This document shows positions 11,355-21,362 of a stretch of DNA of 64,000 nucleotides, in pieces. Under the pieces are notes generated by a model. That model was not told where the DNA came from, searched no databases, and was given only the letters and a program-made list of their open reading frames with translations. The stretch covers positions 1-64,000 of the forward strand of contig NW_017264198.1 in the NCBI RefSeq assembly GCF_001619985.1, in the 5' to 3' direction. This DNA comes from Xylona heveae TC161 (Eukaryota > Ascomycota > Xylonomycetes > Xylonales > Xylonaceae). The position numbers and the translations under genes were made by a program. How positions within the stretch are numbered: the first letter of the stretch is position 1; every line of letters starts with the position of its first letter.

Positions 11355-13146
11355 ATGGGCGTTCTGACTCTCGGGGTTGTTGTGCCTATTACTTTGGTAC
11401 CTTCTCACATCCTCGCCATTCAATGGCACGTTATGGCCACTTACTACAAATCATCTAACCTCGATGCAGGTATCCTTAATCCTTTCAAACGCCGTCTTTA
11501 ATCTCTATTTTCACCCTCTAAAGAATTTTCCGGGGCCTTGGTTTGCCGGGGCGTCAAGGCTGTGGTACAGTCTCAAGGTTTTCCAAGGGCGCCATAAATA
11601 CGCAATCAAAACCCTTCACGACGATTACGGTCTCGTCGTACGCATTGCACCAAATGAGCTCTCATATATAGATCCAGGTGCTTGGAATGACATCTACGGT
11701 ATGATTTCGTATTCGAAATGAAAGCGACACGATGAGGACCTAACGAGCAATTTCCTTAGGCAAGAACGCGCACCACAACGGATCACACACACTGGAGAAA
11801 GAGACCGGCACTTTTGGTGCTGGCTTTGGAAACTCTGAAACGCTTGTATGCATCGTCCAGGCTCGTGTGCTATGATAGACTTACCAATTTATGTCTTCAG
11901 GTTGATGCCGACAGCACGACATACAAAGCCCAAAAGAAAAACGCTCTGCGAGGATTTTCCCACCAAGAACTGATTAAAAAGGGGGGCATAATGACATTCT
12001 ATGCCGACGATTTCATCCAAAATCTCAAAAATTCTTTTGAAAAGGGAAACCTCGGGGCTGTTAATATTGATGCATGGATCGGAAATACAATACTTGACAT
12101 ACATGGCAAGCTCGTCATTGGCCAGGACTTTGGAGCGATCCATAGGGGGCCTCTGCTTCACTTTATCGTCAAGTCTATGCACAAGGCCGTGACTGTTATA
12201 CAATACGTTGCGCTGCTTCAATATCTACCTCGAGTGTTTACTTCTTTACTTTCTTTGCCGATATTTCCCCGTCGTGATATATTCGCAGTATTCAGCAACT
12301 TACCTCCACTCGGTCCAGCAATCAATGAGCGTATAGCAACTGAGAAGGGTTTGGACAAAAGCTCAGATATGGGTAAGTATCAATCCTCCTTCAAGTTATA
12401 ATTCGAGCTCAAACAATCAAAAGTCCATCACATGATGGCAGAAGGAACAATCGACCACGACACCATTAGAAAAAACTCATTCATTTTAATCCTCAGTGGC
12501 GTTGAGACACTCCCTGGCTACATTTGCTCTATTCTCTACTACTTGCTCGAAAATCCGCAATACTTTGCCAAAGCTAGCAATGAGATCCGGATAAGCTTTC
12601 AGAGTCAAGATGAGATTACACCCGCTTCAACACAGGATTTACCATATTTAAAATCCTGCTTGAATGAAGCTCTTCGTTTATCGCCGCCCTTTGTGGGTGC
12701 GCTACCCCGTCGAGTCCCTCCAGCCGGCGTAACAATTTGTGGTCAATTTGTACCCGGGGGTACGATAGTAGGTATACATAATTGGTCTCTGACGCACAGT
12801 ACACGTTATTGGAAGAATCCAGAACAATTCAGACCCGAGCGTTGGCTCGGTGACTCGGCATACGCAGATGACAAGCGGGAGTATTTTCGGCCTTTTGGCT
12901 TTGGGCCCAGGACGTGTGTTGCGAGGCAGTAGGTGGCACGAGTCTTAATTTTCTGGACACACTTACTGACTTTTGTTTAGTCTTGTTATTATAGAGGCTG
13001 GATTGATTCTTGCAAAGATCCTCTTTGAATTTGACATGGAATTGGACGCCTCTTGCGGACCTCGCTGGCCAATTAATAGAGGGCACCTTGTTCCAACTAG
13101 GCAACCGCTCGTTGTTACAGTTAAATCACGTACTGGGAATAAGTAA
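11355..13146 (+). CDS. Cytochrome P450 monooxygenase
   Basis: Six exons (11355-11396, 11470-11698, 11760-11845, 11901-12372, 12442-12928, 12981-13146) encode 493 residues, normal for a microsomal P450. The N-terminus is a hydrophobic anchor followed by the hinge FHPLKNFPGPW. The I-helix oxygen-binding region reads SGVETLPG. The K-helix ExxR is in NEALRL, and the heme loop is FGFGPRTCVAR, with the thiolate Cys split from the following exon by intron 5. The residue two after Cys is Ala where Gly is usual. Anchored in the ER, it should hydroxylate or further oxidise the terpene made by the adjacent divergent synthase; the substrate is inferred from position only. An NADPH-P450 reductase would be the partner and is not in this window. 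Confidence 0.92.
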
Positions 13147-14237
13147 ATCTTGAGAATCAAAATCTTTCAGAATAAATCTCCACGAAATTATAAGCAGCTT
13201 CACGTTTTCCGGGGCCTTTTTCATCATGCAATTATACAGCCCGTCATAGTCCTTTATAACCACGTGCTTCGAAGAAGGTCACATTCGGAGGTCAATGCAT
13301 TGCGACATTGGGCCAACAAGAACCAGGAACAGTGGCCAACGATTGGTACGGATAAACATGCACTCTGGAGGGGTTTTTTCCAGCAAGAGGCTACCTTAAG
13401 TAAGTCTCCCGATTGCGTAATTCTGCATCGGCGCGCGCCTCCGCCTTGATCTACAGAGCACACCTCAGTCCAGACCCGCCTACATCGATGGCCACGCTGG
13501 CTAAAGCGCTTCGAGCTGCATCACCACCACTAGCTGGAGCTCTATCGCCGAAAGCCTCCTGCTTCTAAGCCTTCTGATTGGTCGAAAGACAAAAGCTCGA
13601 GAGCTGATTGGTCGAAAAAAAAAAAGAGTGAGAAGCGCGAAGCCTTCCTCGGAGAACATGACGATGAAGAATCCTCAGCCAGCAGCTCGAAGGATTATAC
13701 TGATGTTGGAACAGGAGTACTTATTTTTCTTAGTGTTTTGCATATATTTGTATGTCACTTTGTTCTTTTATAGTTGACAGCCAGCGAGGACGCTGTCTTT
13801 TCTTTCCCAAAGGCAGCCATTGTTATGCCTTGAAACTTGTTACTGGTATCAACATATTGCCCTCCTTGAAATACATAAACGTCACCCCTTTTTTCTTTGG
13901 GTTCTTTTGTAAAGTCACCCCAAATCTCGCATCAAAGTTGCTCTTAAGTTTTCTTCTCACGATATCAATGTGGGTCAGGGTGTGTGTCTCGTATGAAGGT
14001 CGTCAAGAGGCGATGAAGCCGCTGCATTCATTCCTACCATCTACGTCAGAGCATCCTGACAGAAACCTCTCTCCTGTAGATGGTACTATTACGATAAAGC
14101 TACCTAGCTAATCAATAGAAAGGACCTGAGACAAAGCTGTCTGTAGAATAAGTTATGGGATGTAAAACGAGCATAATGAGCTTCCAATTCCAGCAGATGA
14201 AACCCCCTACACTTTTTTCACGGATTCTTCAATAGAT
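13147..14237. other. Intergenic stretch with a 14-bp direct repeat
   Basis: No convincing gene. The word CTGATTGGTCGAAA occurs at 13574-13587 and again at 13604-13617, followed by an A-run. A lysine/serine-rich open frame with a short hydrophobic end covers about 13565-13773 on the plus strand but lacks a start and has no recognisable homology. The 3' ends of the P450 and the TRK gene converge here. Confidence 0.45.
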
Positions 14238-16739
14238 CTATACAATACCTCTCCTACTATTGGGTCTTCCCATCAGGTCAATCTGTGCATCTTCCTCCTC
14301 TGCCTCGGCAAGGTGTTCTCCTGGAAGAAGAACGGCGCGGTCGATTGCTACAGGTAGACCGCGATGTCGACCTCTGATCATCACAGCGCACAGGATCAGT
14401 TTGCTCACGGTGTGCCAACCGCCGACAAAGCTATAATTCTGATCAGGAAGACCGGTACTGATGCCCACACAACCGTACGCAGATACAACTTCGAACATGA
14501 TGTTGAAGACTGAGTAGGTTACGGGGTTGCGTTCGTAGGAGCCAGATTCGACAATTGTGATCAAAAAGACTGCCAGCACGACCCACCAAAGATCATGCGC
14601 AAGCTGAGCTCTTAGCTGCTGCCGAACAAAGTAACCTTTGGTCTCGCCTGTATCCGTTCGAGTCATTTGTCGTCTTAGTCCCCCGAGTATAGAGCCCCAT
14701 CTTCCGGAATTATTGGCCGGCTCTTGGATCACAGGGTCGTCGGCGTAAAGACCGAGGCTGCGCTCTTCGTAGACGTTGGAGTTCCGCATGGTAATGACCA
14801 CGGGGTAAACGGATATGTACATCATGATGACATAGAGAACGAGAAGGTCGACGCGCAGAGAGGAAATGTTGACAATATAAAAGCCGCCGGATCGCACAGC
14901 GATAGCCTGAAAAAGACCGTCCATAACTCGGGCGCCATGTGGCAGACTCTCAATTGTAGGATTACCAATCTAACATGAAAAGTATTAGCACTAAGCGTGA
15001 AGCTCGAGTGGGAGGACGTACATTGAGTATCTCAAACGCAACCCAATCGATCCCAGTCAGTGTAACGACAGCACACAGGAGCCACCAGGTGTGACGCGCA
15101 GGAAACAGGTTGGTGTAGCAACGCCTTGGATGGTTTAACATAAATTGCAGTGTTTCTTTCCGTTCAGCAAACGATGGCGTATTCGGGGTTGCAGTATATA
15201 TTATCCAAATGAAAAGTCGCAAGAATAAAGGATAACTATATGTGTTAGACATTGGTCCGAGTCCTATTTCGACCATTTCTTCAGATTGCGACCATACCAA
15301 GTGTTTCCAGCCAGTATGAGAAGTCCCATAGTTATTAGCACGTAGTACGATTGTTGAAATGGAATCTAAGGGGTTAATTGTGAGAAATTAGTGAAGGTAG
15401 AAAGAGTTCTCGGAGTGAGACTCACCATGTTCATATCCAAGAGACTCATGCCGTTGTTGTTAAAGGCGGAAACAGCATTGAAGGCGCCGACCCACCTGGT
15501 AAAATTATCAGAAGATAGGGGAGACAAATAAGTAAAGTCAAGGGAATACGGACCATGGGTTAAGGCCATTCGCGCGTGCTACATCGGCTTTGTTCCGTGC
15601 AATCCAAGCACCGAGCCCTAGACATGCCAACAGCTGCCATAAGATAAAGTATGCGGGGACCAGCCAAGCTAGTAACTTCAACGCCCGGTATTCAACACCT
15701 CCAAGGACTTCTCGGTCAGAAGGGCTGAGATCGAAAAATCGGGAGTTCCGACCAATAAAGCCAGAGGCCATGGATAGCGTGTCTCCACTCGGGCGACGCT
15801 CGCTCGTGGCAGATGCGCGATTGCAGCTTGGTCGATGCCCGCCCGAGGCTCGACCATAATGATGCAACACGGCAGCGTTTGGATCCGCGCCAACACCTTG
15901 CATTGAAAACATTCGCGAATGACGCCGTTTGCCAGCTTCATTATATTTGCTAAGAGAATCTCGAGATTCAGCATCACTTGCAAAGGTAATCCCAGTACCC
16001 GGCGGGCGATCGTGAAATTCGTATCTAGGAAGCTCGGAAGCTTCCGAGTCTGGACCGCTTTGTGAAGAGTGGAGGCTATGGAGAGCATTGTGTTGCTTCT
16101 CAGCATCCTCCGATGGCCGACCGCGGGCCCGTGTCTCAGTCCACTCAAAGGGGATCCTGTCTCTTAAAGTATCCTGCTGAAGTTGGGCGTTGCCAGGGCC
16201 TGAACTACCAGGGCTGGATATGGCTAGAGCTCCGTCTGGCAGAGCTCTCGAAGTTGCTTGCGCTTTCGTCTTTCGGAACTGTGCATGCACCGTGTGCCGG
16301 AGCTTGGCCTCAAAGGCTTTCTTGCGCACGCTCACCACCACCGCCGATACCAGTATTGCTGATCCGAGCAAGGTCAAGGCGAACAGCATGAACTGTTGGA
16401 AAGTGTTGAGCGTTGAGAGATTTACCGTATTCAGCCCAGCCAATGTCATCGCGCTCACCGAAAGAAAGAGCGCATTGACATAGCTGAGGCTTCGAAATGG
16501 GGTCGACGAGCCCCAGATGATGAGACTTCCAATTAAACATGTTGCCACAAAATATAGGTAATGGAGGGTGATGAAATTCAACTGGGGCAGGTAACGGCTA
16601 ACGGCGCGCAAAGCGCGAGAGATTGGGCCGGGGGGTCGGATTCGCAAGTGTGTGACTGGCTATGTATCAGTTGAGGAATCGTTGCTGGGCAAACAAACAT
16701 CTGCCCAGCGCATAGGGTGAAGTTGTACGAACCCACCAT
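14238..16739 (-). CDS. TRK-family potassium transporter
   Basis: Exons 16739-16737 (start codon only, tentative), 16659-15554, 15495-15426, 15365-15298, 15235-15022 and 14969-14238 encode about 730 residues. Recognisable TRK/HKT features are the N-terminal LPQLNFITLHYLYF, the pore-loop regions SAMTLAGLNTVNLS, SAFNNNGMSLLDMNM, GNT-CYPLFLRL, VRSGGF and YGCVGISTG, and several membrane spans (M1-P-M2 units). A hydrophilic loop rich in Ser, Arg and charged residues (about 110-290) separates the first two units, as in yeast Trk1, but it is shorter. It mediates K+ uptake at the plasma membrane. The open frame has no ATG at its start, so a one-codon first exon ending at a GTGGGT donor is my best fit; the true first exon may differ. 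Its link to the terpenoid locus is positional only. Confidence 0.88.
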
Positions 16740-18188
16740 CCCCGCGACTTGGTATGGGGATGAGGTACTCTCACGACGATCCTTGCTGGATGCACTTTGA
16801 CGGTTGGAAAGGGGGAGAGCTGTTTTGGACTCTCCACGATGGCGATGTCGACGGTGTACTGTTCAAGAAGTTTTTCTAAATGTTCAAGATGTTGTCGATG
16901 AGGACAAATCTCGAATGAGTTGCGGTTTGAGATTTTTCAAAGCACAAAATTTCCGGGTGCGTTAGTTCGTTCGGGCCTTCTTCGCGCGACATATAACGGT
17001 TCTCTACCCTCGTACTGTAGTTGGTTTCGCTTCGGTAAAAATTAGAGAAACGGGCGGTGTAGGGAAAGGTTCGGGTCTAGAGCACGGAACCCCACCATAC
17101 TAACACCAAGTGTCCAAGCTCCATCCAGCCACATAGCGATTACGCTGAAATAATAATATGCAGCAACTCCGTAAGCACCAACGTCAAGACCAACTGACCG
17201 GTTTGGCTACTGCAATAGCGAGACACAGAAAATATCCTCAAAATGGACATGCATGATGGTCGTCCTATTTCTATAGGGGGAAAAATGTTAAAAAGAAAAG
17301 TGTAAATCTAGAGAAGCCTCTTCTATATGTACAACATAGTGATCAGCCCAAAAGGCGCCCCTGACCTCCCGTTCAAAATGCGATGGGTATCTTTCGTCGA
17401 ACCGCACATGTTCAAGCCAGTGTATAACATCATCAACTGGCAAATTGATCGTCGTCTAACTTCGGTCTAACACACCAAGCCTGAAACTGAGAATAATGGT
17501 TGAAACGATTATAACGGCGCCGACTATGGTGATATCTCCTCGAGCGGTGAGAAATCAGAAGGTCGGTGCCATAAAATAATTAGATGGGGTGGTGTCAAGG
17601 CGAGGTCGAGTCCTGCCAGGATGTCGAAGGCAATTCCCAAGCGGCAGAATGCAGAGTTCGCTAAGGAAACTCCCCATGGTATAACGAAAACAAACCGAGC
17701 AACGCCTTTTTTTCCCTTTCCCCACACAAAGAAAAAGAGCGAAAATATAAAATTGAATAGAATGAAATTCCGCAGTCCGCAGACTCGTTTCTAGACGAGC
17801 AATTGCAGACACAGTGGCCGGCGCGTATCAATCAGGTCGTGACGGCGACGCTTCTTGAGCAAGAGGATCCGCCAATTGGCCCCTCATAAAATTCTAGAGT
17901 GGAATATTCCCGCCAAGAAAGAAGAGCAAGTCAAAGAAAATCGGCATGCCAGTCATGGAGTCGTCCTCTCGCGCCAGTTTCGAACCTGTCAAGTCAAATA
18001 TGTCAATGATGGATCCAGAGCAGAGAGTATAGCCGTAAAACGGGCACGGCTCGCAGAGCATACATTAATATATCAGAGGCAACAATGCTCGTCTCTATGC
18101 ACATTAGTGAAGCGCACCTGCAGAGCCACGTGATGTTCTGCGAATGGTGGATCACTCGATGCAAAAGTCGTGCCAGAGTCGAGTCGTA
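16740..18188. other. Spacer upstream of TRK gene
   Basis: About 1.4 kb containing the TRK promoter/leader and the 3' region of the LaeA-like gene. No coding frame is convincing on either strand, and I see no RNA gene. Confidence 0.45.
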
Positions 18189-19537
18189 TCATTGAGGCCG
18201 TCGCGCGGTCCAGATATGCCTATTTCAGTTGTTAGTTTTCTGTAAAGGTCATTGCAAGTTGTGATAAGAGATGAGTGACTCACATATTATTATATGCGTG
18301 TATCTTCTTGTTGCACATATGTGCTTTGACGTCAACAATCAGTCTCCGAACGTCCTCCGCAGGCCAACCGTAGACTCTTGTCAGCGGCCCAAGGCTGAGG
18401 GCTTCCAGGCCTTCAGTTAGGCCAAGATTGTACCAGCGTCCAATGTCCTTTTCGTGTAGGCTCGCGGGCCACGAGTTGAGCGGAATTCGAATGACATTCT
18501 CCTGAATATCCACGAAGCCCTGCATCTCCAACATTTGCCGAGTGTTACGTTGATAAGCCACGGGTCGCGAAGCGCGCTGGGTTGCATCGTCTAGCCAATC
18601 GTACCACTGCACCAGGGGGTGATAGGGCATTGTTCCGTCATCGCAGCGGGGTAGCATATCGATCTCAACTTGTTCCATATATCCAAAACCAGGTTTAAGA
18701 TGCCTGGCCAGTTGTGTCAGCGCCAATCTTTCGAAGACCAAATACTAGAAAAAAAACATACTGGAATATCTTTTGATATAATTCCGGCCAACTCGACACG
18801 CTTCCTGCTCCCATTCGAAGGTGGATCAAATCCCAAGACTCTTCTCCGAGATACCAAGGGCTTTCGTAATCACGAGGTATACGAAAACGCAAGTTGGGAG
18901 GAATCCTATTGAGATGGGTAAGAAATATGATTAAGGTGCGGACTTTGAGGATCGGGATCTCACTTTTCAGGTTGAATATTTGACAAATCCATCCCAAGGA
19001 CCTTGAGCACGCAATGATTAGCGAAACGCAAATAAAACACACCCTCGGTCGAAGCTTACTTCGGCATCCAAGTATTTACTAGAGGGAAATCCATTGTCAG
19101 TAAACTTTCCTATGATGATTCCAATGATGGGACAAAAGCACTCACTCTGCCATGTCAATAGCCCAAATGCCTGTGCCGGTTCCCAAATCCAAAATCCTGG
19201 GTGGGCCATAATTCGGTCGGATTGGGGCTTGGTGTAGTTTTTCGTGACAAGCTACTAGGAAAAATTTGTGGTAAATGTCCATGCGGTCTTTTTCTTGCTG
19301 TATCGATGTATCAGATCAGTGTCGGGCAAGAGCACAACGAATCGAGACGCTTACCTCATCGCAAGGATACATGTAAATTCCCTTTCGAAAGCCATGGTAT
19401 AACCGTCCGTTTTCCATATAGTTGGGCGGAACTGGAGCAGCCAGTCTGGTCGTCGAAACGAAGGCGACAGTTAGTCTTTGTTTCCCATCCACTGCACTGC
19501 ATTTTGAGGCATACCCATTTGTTGACATTATGACCAT
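18189..19537 (-). CDS. LaeA/VipC-like SAM-dependent methyltransferase
   Basis: Eight exons (19537-19515, 19445-19355, 19297-19146, 19078-19060, 19001-18964, 18905-18762, 18703-18284, 18219-18189) give 305 residues. The SAM-binding motif I is [16 protein letters not shown]. Other family marks are [82 protein letters not shown] and the tail [18 protein letters not shown]. These place it with the LaeA, VipC, VapB and Llm methyltransferases, which act with velvet proteins in the nucleus to control secondary metabolism and development. Whether it is the LaeA orthologue or a paralogue cannot be decided here. Exon 4 is only 19 nt but restores the frame and the expected motif perfectly. The start is uncertain; the N-terminus is short compared with LaeA. 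Confidence 0.87.
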
Positions 19538-20435
19538 CGGGATCTTTGTAGCATGGACGCGCCGCTTGGCTAGTTGACGTAAAGCTTCAAAAGAACTCGT
19601 ATTTCAGAGACAGCCCGCGTTAAATATGAGCGGAAGTCGCCGGAACGAGAGTATTATAGCGCTGCAAAACGAATCCAATGGTGCAGGTGGAGACGCCTCG
19701 GTCGGTAAATATCGTGAATGAGATCGAACGGAATGCAATTGGCTGTCGGCAGCAGTAAGAGAGCTTATTTGTTCGTCCACGATGATAGCGATGATCGACG
19801 GCCAAAAGGGCAAAGAATGACAGCTCCAGAGGAGCAGCTTAGGAGATGCCGTGAGGTGGACAAGACGGAGAACGGACTCGGAGACTTGTCTGACAAGCGG
19901 TCGCCGAGTTGTCGTAATGGGAACACAGGGATCTGGTAAGAGTTTCAGGGACCACACCCGAGGATAGGCAAAGCTCCAACAAGGCGTGAGATTGCCAGTC
20001 CCACTCTCTGACTGTCGGAATGGGGTTCGTCGGGGGGGGGTAACGAGAGCGCTGGGGATTAGGTGGAAGGAGGGAGCGAGGAGTTTTAGTATGGGGAGCG
20101 CGTGGTCGAAAAGTAAGAGGTCATGTCCGAGCGAGCGTGTCGTGAATGAGAGAGTGGTGCAGATGTGCAGGCGCAGGCGCAGGTGCAGGTGGGCAATAAA
20201 TGAGGATGAAAGGGCCTGGAGGCCGGGGGGTTTTCCCAAGTGGCCGTGGAAAGGATGAGACTGGGTGACACGAGTCCGTGCCATCATCCACTTTCCTCAG
20301 CGCGCGCTACTGCAAAAGGTTTAGAGATAGAGTTCCCATCCCTTCCCGGAACCATGCCGCCGGGTCGGGCTCACACGACGAAAGAGCATGGGAAAGCTGA
20401 CGAGGGGGTTAAGACGCTTAAGTGGGTTATAGTGA

Positions 20436-20468
20436 GCCCATAGCGAGACCAATAGCGGAGCTATGGGC
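20436..20468. repeat. Inverted repeat, 9-bp arms with 15-nt loop
   Basis: GCCCATAGC (20436-20444) is mirrored by GCTATGGGC (20460-20468). A further self-complementary GCTATAGC follows directly. Function unknown; it may be a protein-binding site or chance. Confidence 0.5.
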
Positions 20469-20923
20469 GAGCTATAGCCAAAGTATCGCCTCTATAGTGT
20501 CCGTCTCTTTCTCTCGAGCGCTCACCCACTTTGCCTCGCTCCATGTTAGTGCCGGTACGGTACAGTACAACTCCTCGCCAAGGGGGGTGTGGTGGACTCC
20601 CAGCTCCAAACACCAAACCCTTTTTCACCCCCGGTCGACGACAGAGAAGCCGCAGACGGTCGGATTCTGCACTCGTCTTGGGTTTAGTCTTGCGCTCCTA
20701 GTCGGAAGCTAAGAGGGATGCACCAGGGCAAAAGAAAACTTCTTGTTCCAGGTAGGGTACCGTCAGACGGTAGAGAGTCAGGGAAGCCCTTTTTTGGAGT
20801 CCCTCCGTCGCTTGGGCCACACTCCCAAGCCCCGGAACCGATACGATAGGAAGAGGTACGATCGTTGTGGCCTCTTCCGACTTCCAGGCTGCTTCAGCTG
20901 ATGCATTTTCCGAGTCGACAGGC

Positions 20924-20924
<1 letters not shown>

Positions 20925-20954
<30 letters not shown>
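20925..20954. repeat. CAG microsatellite, ten units
   Basis: Ten perfect CAG triplets, then an interrupted extension (AAGCAGCA). It lies outside any gene I can support, so it is listed as a simple repeat. Confidence 0.85.
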
Positions 20955-20959
<5 letters not shown>

Positions 20960-21348
20960 GCATTCTTCTTGTCGTATCACACAGAATAAGGGAAATGACC
21001 ATGAGCATTCAAAGAAGCAGGAGCCTGCATTTCTGCGAAATATTTCATTGTTCGCTGTCTTTTCTGCCGAGGGCCAATTATCCTGTCATTGCACTCACTC
21101 AGTTCAAACTTGAAGGCATAAGTTGATTAGATACTTGGGCAAAGATGCCTGCACCTGCCTTGTATTTCTCTTCCGCCGCAGGATATCTTCCCATGGGCGG
21201 TGCAGTGGTGATAAATCGGTTGGTTGTTTTCCCCCTTGAAAGGGCTGCGACCAGAGAGTCAACGAAAAGTAGAGGACCTCCAGCGTCAGACCAATAATCC
21301 ATGGTGTACCTTTTCTTACCTTGGGAAGGCTTTTCCCTACAGATCAGA

Positions 21349-21362
21349 GTGCCGTACGGCAC
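21349..21362. repeat. Perfect 14-bp palindrome
   Basis: GTGCCGTACGGCAC reads the same on both strands and is followed by CGTACCG. It could be a dimeric factor site. Confidence 0.5.

Noticed and set aside
13565-13773. Lys/Ser-rich frame ending in a hydrophobic stretch
   Set aside because: No start codon in context, low complexity and a short direct repeat inside; no homology recognised.
16645-16647. TTG as start of the TRK protein
   Set aside because: The frame opens with TTG directly after a CATAG acceptor; an upstream ATG followed by a GTGGGT donor fits nuclear gene structure better.
19604-20287. 227-codon minus-strand open frame upstream of the LaeA-like gene
   Set aside because: Composition is biased (Ser/Pro/Leu/Thr), no domain is recognisable and it does not join the methyltransferase frame; it looks like a chance frame in GC-rich leader DNA.
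20778-21008. Poly-leucine frame
   Set aside because: It is the minus-strand translation of the CAG microsatellite at 20925-20954, not a protein.
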